Source of the DNA: NVTR01 sp965237505
Lineage (GTDB): Bacteria; Pseudomonadota; Alphaproteobacteria; Rhodobacterales; Rhodobacteraceae
Assembly: GCA_965237505.1 (NCBI GenBank)
Contig: CBDEFR010000009.1
Span: forward strand, 1,054,001-1,118,000
Reading direction: 5' to 3'
DNA: 64,000 nucleotides
Each line of letters opens with the position of its first letter. The stretch's first letter is position 1. The notes beneath the pieces were generated by a model. That model was not told the DNA's origin, ran no database searches, and saw nothing but the letters and a program-made list of their open reading frames with translations. Position numbers and translations under genes: made by a program. This document shows positions 19,514 through 29,308 of the stretch, one piece after another.

Positions 19514-20167
19514 ATGCTCGAGTTCAATAACGTCAGCAAGTCCTTTTGGACAGGCACGCAGAGGAAGATCATCCTCGACCGCGCCTCGTTTCGTGTTGAA
19601 CTGGGAAAGTCGCTTGGCATTCTGGCACCGAACGGCACCGGCAAAACCACAATCATCAACATGATGGCCGGGTTGGAAAAACCGGATGAGGGCAGCATCC
19701 GCAAGACCTGTAGCATTTCGTTTCCGCTTGGGTTCATGGGCGGGATGGTCAACAAACACACGGCGCGCGAAAACGCACGGTTTATTGCGCGCCTTTACGG
19801 GCTGGACCCGGACTATATGGAAGCGTTCACACGCTGGCTGACCGGCATCGAAGAATATTTCGACATGCCGGTTGGCACCTATAGTTCCGGCATGCGGTCG
19901 CGGTTCAGTCTGGCATTGTTGCTGGCGCTGGAATTTGACATCTATCTGATCGACGAGGGCATGCCCGCCACGACCGATGCCGACTTTAACCGCAAGGCCG
20001 GGTCGATCCTGCGCGAACGGCTGCAAAACGCCACCGTTATTATCGTGTCCCATCAGGCATCGACGCTGGAAAAATTCTGCAGATCGGCAGCGGTAATCCG
20101 GGACGGACAATTCCTGCAGTTCGACACGCTGGAAGAGGCAAAGGCAATCTATGACTACCAAACCTAA
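19514..20167 (+). CDS. kpsT: Capsule polysaccharide export ATP-binding protein (KpsT-like)
   Basis: 217-residue ABC ATPase. Walker A is GILAPNGTGKTTIIN, the signature is YSSGMRSRFSLALLLA (the YSSGM variant of polysaccharide exporters instead of LSGGQ), and Walker B is DIYLIDEG. With a KpsM-type permease it would drive export of a capsular or surface polysaccharide. The ATG at 19514 has AAGGA at good spacing. kpsE-like and kdsA follow with overlaps, but no kpsM lies next to it in this window, which is unusual. Confidence 0.88.
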   Translation: MLEFNNVSKSFWTGTQRKIILDRASFRVELGKSLGILAPNGTGKTTIINMMAGLEKPDEGSIRKTCSISFPLGFMGGMVNKHTARENARFIARLYGLDPDYMEAFTRWLTGIEEYFDMPVGTYSSGMRSRFSLALLLALEFDIYLIDEGMPATTDADFNRKAGSILRERLQNATVIIVSHQASTLEKFCRSAAVIRDGQFLQFDTLEEAKAIYDYQT

Positions 20168-21767
20168 AGCAAAGAAGTTTCGCATTCGCCGCAGCGGGTC
20201 ACTGGCAGACCCACTGAACGCGGCTCCGGCGTCCAAGGCAAAAAAATTCGATCCGGCCGAGGACATGCCTTTCGCCACCAGCGAAGACGGATTTGGGTCC
20301 GAGCCGTATCCGACCGCTGCGAAACCTGCGGACACAGGTACACCAAGCGTATCTGGCGAGATTGAAGCGATCAAAAAAGAGGGACTGACCGGGCGCCAGC
20401 TGCGCATGGCCCGCCGGGTCGCGCAAAAACACAAGCTTGCGCCGACATCCGATTATGACGCCATTCGTCTGCTTCGCCAAAAGGGTATCGACCCGCTGCA
20501 ACGCTCAACAATGCTGGAACTTGTGGTGCCAGCGGACCAAACTGATGGTGCCGCATCAAGATTGCCCAAAACGATCAAAAAGGATCAATTGCCGTCAACC
20601 GAAGTCATGAGCGAGGGCAACCGGGCCCGCGAAATCTATCGTATCCAGCGCGACATTGCCAAACGCCGCCGCCGCAGAACCGTGCTTTTGTTCACCAGGC
20701 TTGCTTTTTTCGTGTTTCTGCCAACCTTGTTCGTGGGATTTTATTACTACAGCATTGCAACCCCGCTTTACGCCACCAAGTCTGAATTCCTGATTCAGCA
20801 GGCTGACAGTCAGGGCGGTGGCACCCTTGGCGGGCTGTTTTCGGGCACCGGTTTTGCGACGTCGCAGGACTCGATCACGGTGCAAAGTTATCTGCAATCG
20901 CGTGATGCGATGTTGCGCCTCGATCAGGATATTGGCTACAAAATCCACTTCACCCAGGATCACATAGACCCGCTGCTTCGCCTGGAGCCTGGTGGCACCA
21001 ACGAGGCCGCATATCGGCTGTACAAGCGCATGGTCAAAATTGGCTACGATCCAACCGAAGGCATTGTGAAAATGGAAGTGATCGCCGCCGATCCGCAGGT
21101 CAGCGAACAATACTCTCGGGCGTTGATCGCTTATGCCGAAGAACAGGTTGACAATCTAACCCAACGGCTTCGCGGCGATCAGATGAGTGGGTCGCGCGAA
21201 AGTTTTGAAGACGCAGAGGAAAAGATGCTTTTGTCCCAAAACCTGGTGCTGGAACTGCAAGAACGGCTGGGTGTCATCGATCCTGTGTCCGAGACCAGCG
21301 CATTGATGGGGCAGATCACGAATTTCGAAACTCAGATCCGGGAAAAGGGGCTGCAACTTCAGCAACTTCTGGACAATTCCCGCCCAAATCAGGCGCGTGT
21401 CGATGGCGTGAGGGGCGATATCAGCAGGCTTGAAGCTCTGGTGGCCGAACTGCGCTCGCAATTGACCGAAAGCGGGACGGACTCAGCTTCGCTGGCGCGA
21501 ATCAGCGGCGAGCTGCGGATGGCGGAAATCGATCTGGAAACGCGGCAAGCGATGATGCAACAGGCGCTGCAACAGCTTGAAACCGCCCGCATCGAGGCCA
21601 ACCGCCAGGTGCGCTATCTGTCGCTGGGCGTCAGCCCGATCGCGCCGGATGAGGCAACCTATCCACGGGCATTTGAAAACACCTTGGTGGCATTTCTGAT
21701 CTTCAGCGGGATTTACCTGATGGCGTCGCTCACGGCTTCGGTTTTGCGTGAACAGGTGTCTGCCTAG
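20151..21767 (+). CDS. kpsE: Capsule polysaccharide export inner-membrane protein (KpsE/BexC/CtrB-like)
   Basis: 538 residues, overlapping kpsT by 17 bases. A long, probably disordered, charged N-terminus (about 180 residues) is followed by a membrane helix (LAFFVFLPTLFVGFYYYSI), a periplasmic Wzz-like coiled-coil region (about 220-500), and a C-terminal helix (TLVAFLIFSGIYLMASL). Family members (polysaccharide co-polymerase type 3) bridge the ABC exporter to the outer-membrane channel. The N-terminal extension is much longer than in enterobacterial KpsE. Confidence 0.85.
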   Translation: MTTKPKAKKFRIRRSGSLADPLNAAPASKAKKFDPAEDMPFATSEDGFGSEPYPTAAKPADTGTPSVSGEIEAIKKEGLTGRQLRMARRVAQKHKLAPTSDYDAIRLLRQKGIDPLQRSTMLELVVPADQTDGAASRLPKTIKKDQLPSTEVMSEGNRAREIYRIQRDIAKRRRRRTVLLFTRLAFFVFLPTLFVGFYYYSIATPLYATKSEFLIQQADSQGGGTLGGLFSGTGFATSQDSITVQSYLQSRDAMLRLDQDIGYKIHFTQDHIDPLLRLEPGGTNEAAYRLYKRMVKIGYDPTEGIVKMEVIAADPQVSEQYSRALIAYAEEQVDNLTQRLRGDQMSGSRESFEDAEEKMLLSQNLVLELQERLGVIDPVSETSALMGQITNFETQIREKGLQLQQLLDNSRPNQARVDGVRGDISRLEALVAELRSQLTESGTDSASLARISGELRMAEIDLETRQAMMQQALQQLETARIEANRQVRYLSLGVSPIAPDEATYPRAFENTLVAFLIFSGIYLMASLTASVLREQVSA

Positions 21768-22601
21768 ATGAAGACCGTCAATATTGGAAATCTGGCGGTC
21801 GGCAACGACCAGCCGCTCACCCTGATTGCCGGACCGTGCCAGCTGGAAAGTGCAGATCACGCGCAGATGATCGCCGGGCGCTTGCAAGAGACCTGCGACG
21901 CGGTGGGCGCGCAGTTTATCTTCAAGGGGTCGTTTGACAAAGCCAACCGCACTTCGCTTTCGGGCAAACGCGGTCTGGGCATCGACGCGGGTTTGAAAGT
22001 TCTGGCCGGGGTCAAGAACGCGCTGGCGCTGCCGGTGCTGACGGATGTGCATTCAGAGGATCAATGCGGCGCGGTGGCGCAAGTGGTCGATGTCTTGCAG
22101 ATTCCTGCACTGCTGTGCAGACAGACGGATTTGCTGTTGGCAGCGGGCGCGACGGGTTCGGTAATCAATGTCAAAAAAGGCCAGTTTCTGGCGCCCTGGG
22201 ACATTCCCAATATTATCACCAAGATCGAATCGACCGGAAATTTCGGTATCCTGCTGACCGAACGCGGCACTTCATTTGGCTACAATACATTGGTTGCCGA
22301 CATGCGCAGCCTTCCCGAGATGGCGAAATCTGGCTACCCGGTGGTCATGGACGCAACCCACGCAGTCGCGCAACCGGGTGGCCTTGGCAGCGCCTCTGGC
22401 GGGCAACGTGAATTCGCGCCCGCTCTGGCGCGGGCAGCCGTGTCGATCGGCGTCGGTGCGGTGTTTATTGAAACTCACAACGATCCGGACAACGCCCCGT
22501 CGGACGGACCGAACATGATCCGCCTTGAAGACATGCCGAAGTTGTTGGAAACACTCATGGCGCTTGACAGAATTGCAAAATCTGACCCCATTCGAATTTG
22601 A
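21768..22601 (+). CDS. kdsA: 3-deoxy-8-phosphooctulonate (KDO-8-P) synthase
   Basis: 277-residue TIM barrel that condenses phosphoenolpyruvate with arabinose 5-phosphate to KDO-8-phosphate. Family motifs: IAGPCQLES, FKGSFDKANRTS, DVHSEDQ, LLCRQTDLL, VNVKKGQF-like INVKKGQFLAPWD, and FIETHNDPDNAPSDG. The ATG directly follows the kpsE TAG. KDO is needed for lipid A core and also for the KDO linker that anchors exported capsule, which fits the neighbours. Confidence 0.95.
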   Translation: MKTVNIGNLAVGNDQPLTLIAGPCQLESADHAQMIAGRLQETCDAVGAQFIFKGSFDKANRTSLSGKRGLGIDAGLKVLAGVKNALALPVLTDVHSEDQCGAVAQVVDVLQIPALLCRQTDLLLAAGATGSVINVKKGQFLAPWDIPNIITKIESTGNFGILLTERGTSFGYNTLVADMRSLPEMAKSGYPVVMDATHAVAQPGGLGSASGGQREFAPALARAAVSIGVGAVFIETHNDPDNAPSDGPNMIRLEDMPKLLETLMALDRIAKSDPIRI

Positions 22602-22628
22602 GTTTCTGACCATCAAAGGACAGTTTTC

Positions 22629-24124
22629 TTGAGCAAGCCGCCGAAACCGTATCCCAGAATACCTGGGAATTCCTGCGCGATCCAATGATCGCGCCAACCG
22701 GGTTTCGGGAATATGACGCGCGTTGGAAATATCCTGAAGAGGTCAATCTGCCAGGCATCACAGCGCTTGGGCTTGGCCTTGGCACACAGATGCAGCAACG
22801 CGGAATTGCGCCAATCATCGCCGTTGCAAATGACTATCGGGATTATTCGCTGTCGATCAAGAACGCGTTGATCCTTGGGCTGATACAGGCCGGAATTCAT
22901 GTGCGTGACATCGGCACTGCGTTGTCACCGATGGCCTATTTCAGCCAGTTCCACCTGGATGTGCCCGCAGTTGCGATGGTCACCGCCTCGCATAACCCAA
23001 ATGGCTGGACCGGGGTGAAGATGGGCTTTGAACGTCCGCTGACCCACGGGCCGGACGATATGAACGAACTGCGTGACATCGTGCTTGGCGGGCATGGCGT
23101 GGCGCGGGATGGCGGCAAGTATGAGTTCGTTGACGGTGTGAGGCAGGCGTATCTTGACGATCTGGCGGGCGATTTCAAAATGACCCGCCCGCTCAAGGTG
23201 GTTTGCGCCACCGGTAGCGGCACGGCCTCGGCCTTTGCGCCGATACTGCTGAGGCGCATCGGTGTGCAGGTTGTGCCACTGCACACCCGCCTTGACTACA
23301 CGTTCCCGCATTACAACCCGAACCCCGAGGCCGTGGAAATGTTGCACGACATGGCGGACGCGGTGCGCGCATCGGGCGCTGACCTAGCCCTTGGGTTTGA
23401 TGGTGACGGCGACCGCTGCGGTGTCGTCGATGATACCGGCGAGGAGATTTTTGCCGACAAGGTTGGCGTCATCATGGCGCGCGACTGGGCAGCGCTTTAT
23501 CAGGGGTCCACATTCGTGGCGGACGTGAAATCGACCGGGCTGTTTGCGTCGGATCCGGAACTGAAAAAACATGGGGCCAAAGTTGATTATTGGAAGACCG
23601 GGCACAGCCATATGAAGCGCCGGGTGCGTGATCTGGGCGCCTTGGCGGGATTTGAAAAGTCCGGGCACTACTTTTTGGCCGAACCGATCGGGCGCGGCTA
23701 TGACTGCGCCATGCGGGTTGCGGTCGAATTGTGCAAGTTGCTGGATCGCCATCCTGACCAATCGATATCTGACCTGCGCCGCGCCCTGCCGACGACCTAT
23801 TCAAGCCCGACCATGTCGCCCTATTGTGCGGATACCGAAAAATACTAGGTGTTGCAGCGCATCGTCGATCGGTTGATCGACCATCACGCCAACGGCAACA
23901 CTTTTGCCGGGCGTGCGATCGAGCGAATCGTCACAGTAAACGGCGCCCGGGTTATCTTGGACAATGGCGGCTGGGGCCTGGTGCGCGCCTCGTCCAACAC
24001 GCCAAATCTGGTTGTGGTCTGCGAAAGTCCTGAAAGCGAGGCCGAACTGCATCACATATTCGATGCGATTGACGGCTTTATTCGCACCGAGCCCCTGGTC
24101 GGCGAGTATGACCAGAAATTATGA
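22629..24124 (+). pseudogene. Phosphomannomutase/phosphoglucomutase with two lesions
   Basis: The reading frame from 22685 encodes an alpha-D-phosphohexomutase: active-site Ser loop VTASHNPNGWTG, metal loop FDGDGDRCG, and the sugar loop region GFEKSGHYFL. An in-frame TAG at 23846-23848 (after TEKY) splits it; the same frame continues in family-like sequence (LQRIVDRLIDHH... to 24124). At the 5' end the conserved NTWEFLRDP lies upstream of the first ATG without an in-frame start, while AAAGGA (22615-22620) sits 8 bases before a TTG at 22629 whose frame is one base off. A missing base near 22640 would fuse them. The enzyme would supply sugar-phosphate precursors for surface polysaccharide. Confidence 0.75.
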
Positions 24125-24244
24125 CCCCCGCGGGCTGTCGTTTGTGATCCGAGACGCCCGCAATAACTGACTGAGCTCCGCAATATATATGACGAAACGG
24201 GACTTGAAGGCTTCACTATGAGAGCGTAATTACCCGCTCACCGT

Positions 24245-24319
24245 TGGGGTGTAGCCAAGTGGTAAGGCAGCAGTTTTTGGTACTGTGTATCGTAGGTTCG
24301 AATCCTACCACCCCAGCCA
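24245..24319 (+). tRNA. tRNA-Gln (anticodon TTG)
   Basis: 75-base cloverleaf. Acceptor TGGGGTG pairs with CACCCCA; the anticodon loop TTTTGGT carries TTG (24277-24279); the T-arm contains GGTTCGAATCC; CCA is encoded (24317-24319). The 224 bases after it up to the recombinase remnant hold no gene I can see. Confidence 0.95.
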
Positions 24320-24543
24320 GCACAAGTACGTCATTGTTATTAATGAATATTATTCGATATTAGCGCCAGATTTTTTGGACCTTCCGAAGGTATCTATCCA
24401 CCCCAGACGGGCGCTGTGCGAGTGTTTCGGCAGATTCTGCCAAAAGTCTGGAAACCGCAGTTCGGCGGTAGCAGTTTGCGGTTCGTTATTATTGGGAAGA
24501 TCGTGGTTTGAGAAAGGCCGAGCGGCGCTGACAGCCCGGCGGA

Positions 24544-24992
24544 TCAGAGCGTCCTGAAGAGCTCGCGTTGTTCATTCCAAACAGGTGGTATCGAATGGGA
24601 TTTCAGCCAATCAGAAGTCAGGCCAATTGGTTGCTTTCCTTCCCAGACATTCCGGATGACATCCGGTGCCAGGAAGGCCAATTCTACTAGGTGCTGGATC
24701 CGGCGTTTTGAGGCGCCTTCGGCCTCGGCAATCTCGCTGTAGGTTTTACCCGAACGGATCATTTGGAAAAAACGATGCGCCAGAGCGATGGCTCGAAACA
24801 GCGTCTCGTCACGAGGAGCGGCCGTATTTTCCAGGATCAGCTTTGTTTCAACACCGCGTTTGCGATGCTGAAATTCGGTGGTGATGTCGAGGAATTCTTC
24901 GTCCATTCGTTCTGGCTCGACCTGCAGTATTGCCGCAATGTGTTCAGGTGACAGAGCAATTTTCATTGCACCCGGAGCGATATCTACCCGAC
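24544..24992 (-). pseudogene. Serine recombinase, C-terminal piece (fragment D)
   Basis: Minus-strand frame ending at 24544 and resembling the extreme C-terminus of large Rhodobacterales resolvase/recombinase proteins: FRAIALAHRFFQMIRSGKTY, then EIAEAEGASKRRIQHLVELA (helix-turn-helix-like), LAPDVIRNVWEGKQPIGLT and WNEQRELF at the end. It is cut at its 5' side by IS21a. Upstream parts of the same gene are at 27460-27770, 28703-29286 and 36312-36510. Confidence 0.7.
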
Positions 24993-25146
24993 TGACTGTC
25001 AATTCCGGCGTAAAAAGGGGCCATTCGCCGGAGTAAAAGTGGGCCAGTTGAGGTGCCGCGCCTTGTTGGGTGTGCTCCCCATAAAGCTAACGCGTGACAA
25101 GGCGCATGTTGGCCAAAGGCCAACATCCATCAAGTTCAGATCGGGT

Positions 25147-25899
25147 TCAGGCTCTGGCGTTTCGGCTCTGTTTTAGCCGAAAGCTGTCGCCGTTCATCTC
25201 CAGTATATGGACGTGGTGGGTGAGGCGATCCAGGAGCGCACCGGTGAGGCGCTCGGATCCGAATATTTCGGTCCATTCGTCGAACGGCAGATTTGAGGTG
25301 ATGATTATGGAGCCGCGTTCATAGCATTGGGAGATGACTTCGAAGAGCAGCTCAGCGCCGGTTTTGCTCAAGGGGACAAAGCCCAGCTCGTCAATGATCA
25401 GAAGGTTCTGGCTGACCAGTTGTTTCTGCAAGCGCTGCAGGCGGCGTTCGTCGACGGCCTCGATGAGTTCATGGACGAGAGCAGCGGCAGTGGTGAAGCG
25501 TACTTTCCTGCCCTTCTGGCAGGCCGCCAGACCCAATCCCAGGGCGATATGGGTTTTACCTGTGCCGCTTGGCCCCAATGCGATGATATTGGCGCGCCGG
25601 TCTATGAACTCACCGCGGGCCAGTTGCATGGTCAGGACCTTGTTCAGCGACGGGATGACCTTGAAGTTGAAGCTGTCCAGGCTTTTGGTCGCCGGGAACT
25701 TTGCGGCCTTGATCCTGCGCTCGATCATCCGGCGTTCGCGCTCGATCAGTTCCAACTCGCAAAGCCGCAGTAAATACTGGACGTGATCCTTCTTCTCAGC
25801 AGCGCATTGTTGCGCAAGTTTGGAATATTCGCCCGGGAATGTCGGCAAGCGCAGTTTTTTTAGGTGATGCTGCAGCAGAACCTGCGGTGTATCGGTCAT
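25147..25899 (-). CDS. istB: IS21 helper ATPase IstB (copy a)
   Basis: 250 residues, AAA+ ATPase: Walker A ALGPSGTGKTHIALGLG, Walker B LLIIDELGF, then GSIIITSNLPFDEW. IstB assists IstA in target capture. The ATG at 25899 overlaps the istA stop (ATGA); the longer frame is rejected because it lies within istA. Confidence 0.93.
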   Translation of the reverse strand: MTDTPQVLLQHHLKKLRLPTFPGEYSKLAQQCAAEKKDHVQYLLRLCELELIERERRMIERRIKAAKFPATKSLDSFNFKVIPSLNKVLTMQLARGEFIDRRANIIALGPSGTGKTHIALGLGLAACQKGRKVRFTTAAALVHELIEAVDERRLQRLQKQLVSQNLLIIDELGFVPLSKTGAELLFEVISQCYERGSIIITSNLPFDEWTEIFGSERLTGALLDRLTHHVHILEMNGDSFRLKQSRNARA

Positions 25900-27395
25900 G
25901 CCGGCACCTGCGTCATCAGGCTCATATAGCTCGCGGGCTTGGTGGTCTCGACCAGTGCTTTGGGCAGGTAGGGGTAGATATCGAGATCGAGCCGTGGCGG
26001 GCGCCTCTCGATCCGGCAAAGCACCAGATGCTTGACCGCATCGTAGCCGATCGCGCCCAGTTCCAGCGACTGTTTGATAGCCCCGTGGACGTGCGCCATC
26101 TCGAAGCTCTCAAGCAGCCGCAGAACCTGGACGTATTCGCGCTTGCCCTTCTTGCCCATGCGCGCTTCCAGCAGCCGGTGCAGGGTGGCAAACTCCCCTG
26201 GCAGGTCCCAGCCCTGCAGCGGTGCCGCCTGGTCCAGCGCACCAACCTTCTGTTCCAGCAGCGGTAGGAAATGCATCGGATCGAAGACCATATCAGCCTT
26301 CTCATAGGACCGTTGGTGGCGGGCGATCACCTCGGCGCCGCAGCCGATGACGACCTCGTGGACATAGCCGCGAACCTGAACCTCGTGATGAGCGCAGGCG
26401 ACCGGCACCGAGTAATCGTTGTTGCGATAGCGGACCATCGAGATCGACGTCGCCCGCGTGCTGACTTTCTCGCAGGCATCGTAGGGTACAGGCGGCAGCG
26501 CCATCAGGGCGTCGAGGTCGCGCATCAGCCGCTCGCCGATAGTCTCGGAATGACCCCGCAGAACCTCATCCTGACGTTTGAGGCATTGCTCCTCCAGCCG
26601 GACGTTCAGGTCATCGAAACTGTCGAAGCGCGGCATCGGCACCAGGAAGTTCCGCCGGCCATAACCGATTGTGCCTTCGACATTACCCTTGTCGTTGCCC
26701 TTGCCAGGACGGCCGAACCTGTCTTCGAACAGGTAATGCGACTGCAACTCAGCAAAGGTTCTGGTGCGTTGCCGTTTTCCGTCCCCGAGAATCCGTGCCA
26801 CCGCTATCGTGGTGTTGTCGTAGAGCCCTGACAGCGGCACGCCTCCGAAGAACGCAAAGGCGGAGACATGGCCATCGCAAAAGGCCTCGGTTGTCTCCGC
26901 CGGATAGGCCTTGATGAAGAACGCGTCCGAGTGCGGCAGAGACATTGCAAAGTAGTGCAGCTTGCGCACGACCCCGCCAATCTCGCCAAGCGCCTCACCA
27001 AAATCAACCTGGGCGTGGCCTGGCGCGTGCGACAGCGGCACGAACACTTCCCGAGTCCGGCGCTTCTTCTCGCGAACATAGTCGGTCACAATCGTGATCC
27101 CGCCGGTGAAGCCATGTTCATCACGCAGACGCTCATATATCCGCTTCGACGTATGCCGCTGCTTCTTGAGCCGCGACTTATCCTCTTCCAATATCTGGTT
27201 GATGAGCGGAATGAACGGGTCAAGCTTTGGACGGGCTGGTGGCCCATTCCTGCGATACCCCGGTGGCACCGCATGCTTCAGAATTTTTGACACAGTCTTG
27301 CGGTCTATCCCGAAATGACCGGCCGCCGCCCGCTCACTCATCCCACCGACATGACACGCACGCCGAACCCGGCTGTACAATTCCACAGAATACAT
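25896..27395 (-). CDS. istA: IS21 transposase IstA (copy a)
   Basis: 499 residues, intact. N-terminal helix-turn-helix (RAAAGHFGIDRKTVSKIL), DDE integrase core beginning GHAQVDFGEALGEI with further acidic residues at GLYDNTTIAV and GNVEGTIGYGRRNF, and a C-terminal Mu-type beta domain (RNNDYSVPV). It is clearly different in sequence from the second IstA at 33.4 kb. Confidence 0.93.
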   Translation of the reverse strand: MYSVELYSRVRRACHVGGMSERAAAGHFGIDRKTVSKILKHAVPPGYRRNGPPARPKLDPFIPLINQILEEDKSRLKKQRHTSKRIYERLRDEHGFTGGITIVTDYVREKKRRTREVFVPLSHAPGHAQVDFGEALGEIGGVVRKLHYFAMSLPHSDAFFIKAYPAETTEAFCDGHVSAFAFFGGVPLSGLYDNTTIAVARILGDGKRQRTRTFAELQSHYLFEDRFGRPGKGNDKGNVEGTIGYGRRNFLVPMPRFDSFDDLNVRLEEQCLKRQDEVLRGHSETIGERLMRDLDALMALPPVPYDACEKVSTRATSISMVRYRNNDYSVPVACAHHEVQVRGYVHEVVIGCGAEVIARHQRSYEKADMVFDPMHFLPLLEQKVGALDQAAPLQGWDLPGEFATLHRLLEARMGKKGKREYVQVLRLLESFEMAHVHGAIKQSLELGAIGYDAVKHLVLCRIERRPPRLDLDIYPYLPKALVETTKPASYMSLMTQVPA

Positions 27396-27459
27396 CTCCC
27401 CGCCCTCAGCTCGTTTGCCTCAGGCGTCAGAATGGCGGAGTTTTACTCCGCGACAGTCA

Positions 27460-27770
27460 GATTATTCGACCGTTTCTGTGGTCCAGTATTGCTCCGGGAT
27501 TCACACGACTGACTGTTGCAAGAAGTTTCCTTCGGACTTCATCACAATCGTCCCCATCCTTGGTCACTGAGTTAACGAACCGTTCATCGATAGCTGCGAG
27601 TTCGTCTGTCGACGCGTCCACGACAACATTTGCTCTGAATGCGGGAGCCTTCAGGTGTTTTGCAACCAGATCGCCAACCAGAGATTCAAGCGCCGGACCG
27701 GGCAATCGCCAGCCGGACGGATCTTTTGGACCGGTGCTGCGAATGAGGCGATGGGAGACATAATACCTTA
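27460..27770 (-). pseudogene. Serine recombinase, fragment C
   Basis: Minus-strand frame RYYVSHRLIRSTGPKDPSGW then RLPGPALESLVGDLVAKHL, the part of a large serine recombinase after the zinc-ribbon/recombinase domain. It is bounded by IS5a (27771) and IS21a (27459). Joining fragment B to it across IS5a gives the family-like RRLRYYVSHRLI in one frame. Confidence 0.75.
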
Positions 27771-28702
27771 GTGTCTGATCCAAAACTAATTGAGTGATTT
27801 CAGCGAGTTGTGATTCAATCGGATTGATAAGATTCGAGGGAGATCACAATGGCCTGGACGGAAACCACTCGCGCCCGATATGAACGGCATTCGGGACGCT
27901 ATGCAAGCGATTTAACTGATCAGGAATGGGGTTTGATCGCGCCATTCCTGCCGCCGCCTAAAACAACTGGTCGTCCGCGCAGCACGGCGATGCGCGATGT
28001 TCTGGATGCCATTTTGTACATCGCCAGCGCCGGGTGTGCGTGGCGTATGCTGCCCAATGATTTCCCGCCAGTGTCCACCGTGCGCTACTATTTCTATGGC
28101 TGGCGCAACGATGGCATCTTTGAAGTGATCAGCCATTTTCTGGTGGCGACGGCGCGCGAGTTTCATGGCAAGAAGCCCGGCCCCACCGCTGGTGTCATTG
28201 ATAGCCAGACCATAAAAACAACGGAAAGCGGTGGCATTTCGGGCTATGACGCGGGCAAGAAAACCAAGGGCCGCAAGCGCCACATTGTCACCGACACGCT
28301 CGGGTTTATGGTTGGGTTGGTCGTGCATAGCGCCGGTATTCAAGACCGTGATGGCGCACCGGAAGTGTTGAAATCCATCCGGTATTCCCATCCAAACTTG
28401 CGCCATATCTTTGCGGATGGCGGTTATGCCGGACCAAAGCTGCGCGACGCTCTTGAAGGCATCGGTGACTGGACAATCCAGATCGTCAAGCGCTTCGACA
28501 CTGCGGAAGGCTTCGAAGTCATTCCCAGAAGATGGGTCGTCGAGCGCACCTTCGCATGGCTCAACCGCTGCCGGCGATTGGCCAAAGATTGGGAAAAATC
28601 CATCGCAAGTTCACAGGCATGGATACTCGTTGCACATATCAGAACCCTCACGCGTAAAATTGCAAGGCATTGTAATCATCCGTAGAGTTTTGAATCAGAC
28701 AC
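27771..28702 (+). mobile_element. IS5-family element a (IS1031/IS427-like)
   Basis: 932 bp with inverted ends GTGTCTGATCCAAAACT (27771 on) and the complement of GTGTCTGATTCAAAACT (ending 28702). It is inserted in the serine recombinase between fragments B and C. The flanks suggest a short TNA-type duplication (TGA on one side, TAA on the other), one base having changed. Confidence 0.85.
27849..28685 (+). CDS. IS5-family transposase (copy a)
   Basis: 278 residues in one frame: N-terminal domain with LTDQEWGLIAPFLPPPKTTG, then the DDE core with GVIDSQTIKTTESGG (first Asp), HIFADGGYAGPKL (second Asp) and RWVVERTFAWLNRCRRLAKD (Glu). Start at 27849 has GGGAG at good spacing. Apparently intact. 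Confidence 0.93.
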   Translation: MAWTETTRARYERHSGRYASDLTDQEWGLIAPFLPPPKTTGRPRSTAMRDVLDAILYIASAGCAWRMLPNDFPPVSTVRYYFYGWRNDGIFEVISHFLVATAREFHGKKPGPTAGVIDSQTIKTTESGGISGYDAGKKTKGRKRHIVTDTLGFMVGLVVHSAGIQDRDGAPEVLKSIRYSHPNLRHIFADGGYAGPKLRDALEGIGDWTIQIVKRFDTAEGFEVIPRRWVVERTFAWLNRCRRLAKDWEKSIASSQAWILVAHIRTLTRKIARHCNHP

Positions 28703-29286
28703 TCAGTCTGCGCCCTTTTGCCGTTTTGGTATGGCTGGGCGTCAACCGATCTCCCGTCTGGTCAAAGATCTTGCCGGTGAGCAGGGAGACGGATTTTTTG
28801 CTGTCATCGCTGTTTCGACCTATCCCGGAGCGCGACATGACAGCACCGGCCTGCAACTTTTCCTGGATAGCGTCCCAGGCGTCAGGTTCAATGATTGCCG
28901 GATGCTGGCCGGGGTAAATATTTGCCTTGTGCCGGATGCGGCCCGCATAGATCGGGTTGGTCAGAATGTGGTAGATGTGACCGAAGCTGAACCGCGTGCC
29001 GCCCTTCAGCCGGCCTGACGACAGTGTGCGGATTGCGGTCTTCAGGCCCAGTTTGTCGGCCTCTGATTTGACCATCCTGATATTCCGGTGCCGACGGTAA
29101 AGATCATAGATCGTGCGTATAATCTGTGCGTCCGAACCCCTGATCTTCAGCGTTCTGCCATCCGGCTCGAATCCCAGAGGCACGTTGCCGCCCATCCACA
29201 ACCCCTTTTTCTTTGAGGCTGCGATCTTGTCACGGATCCGCTCTGCGGTGACCTCGCGTTCAAATTGGGCGAAGCTGAGAAGCATG
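28703..29286 (-). pseudogene. Serine recombinase, fragment B (central domain)
   Basis: Minus-strand frame with the conserved recombinase core: LLSFAQFEREVTAERIRDKI, KGLWMGGNVPLGFEPDGRTL, GHIYHILTNPIYAGRIRHK, LLTGKIFDQTGDRLTPSHTK. The end toward 29286 is an exact IS66 target duplication (GAAGCATG, 29279-29286); joining to fragment A at 36312 restores RLTLNMLLSFAQFERE in frame. Confidence 0.85.
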
Positions 29287-29308
29287 GTAAGCGTCCGGTC
29301 TGACAGCC

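Larger units (their letters stand above)
24993..27459 (-). mobile_element. IS21-family element a
   Basis: TGACTGTC at 24993 and GACAGTCA at 27452-27459 are the inverted ends; both sides also have CCGGCG/GGCGGAG-GTAAAA type subterminal repeats. It contains istA and istB with the usual 4-base overlap. It separates fragments C and D of the serine recombinase. I could not read a clear target duplication, so the exact ends may be off by a few bases. Confidence 0.75.

Noticed and set aside
24309..24400. CCACCCCAG repeated after tRNA-Gln, possible attachment-site duplication
   Set aside because: Only 9 bases match the tRNA 3' end, far shorter than normal att repeats; probably chance.
24993..27459. 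Target duplication for IS21a
   Set aside because: No direct repeat of 4-8 bases could be read across the ends; left unclaimed.
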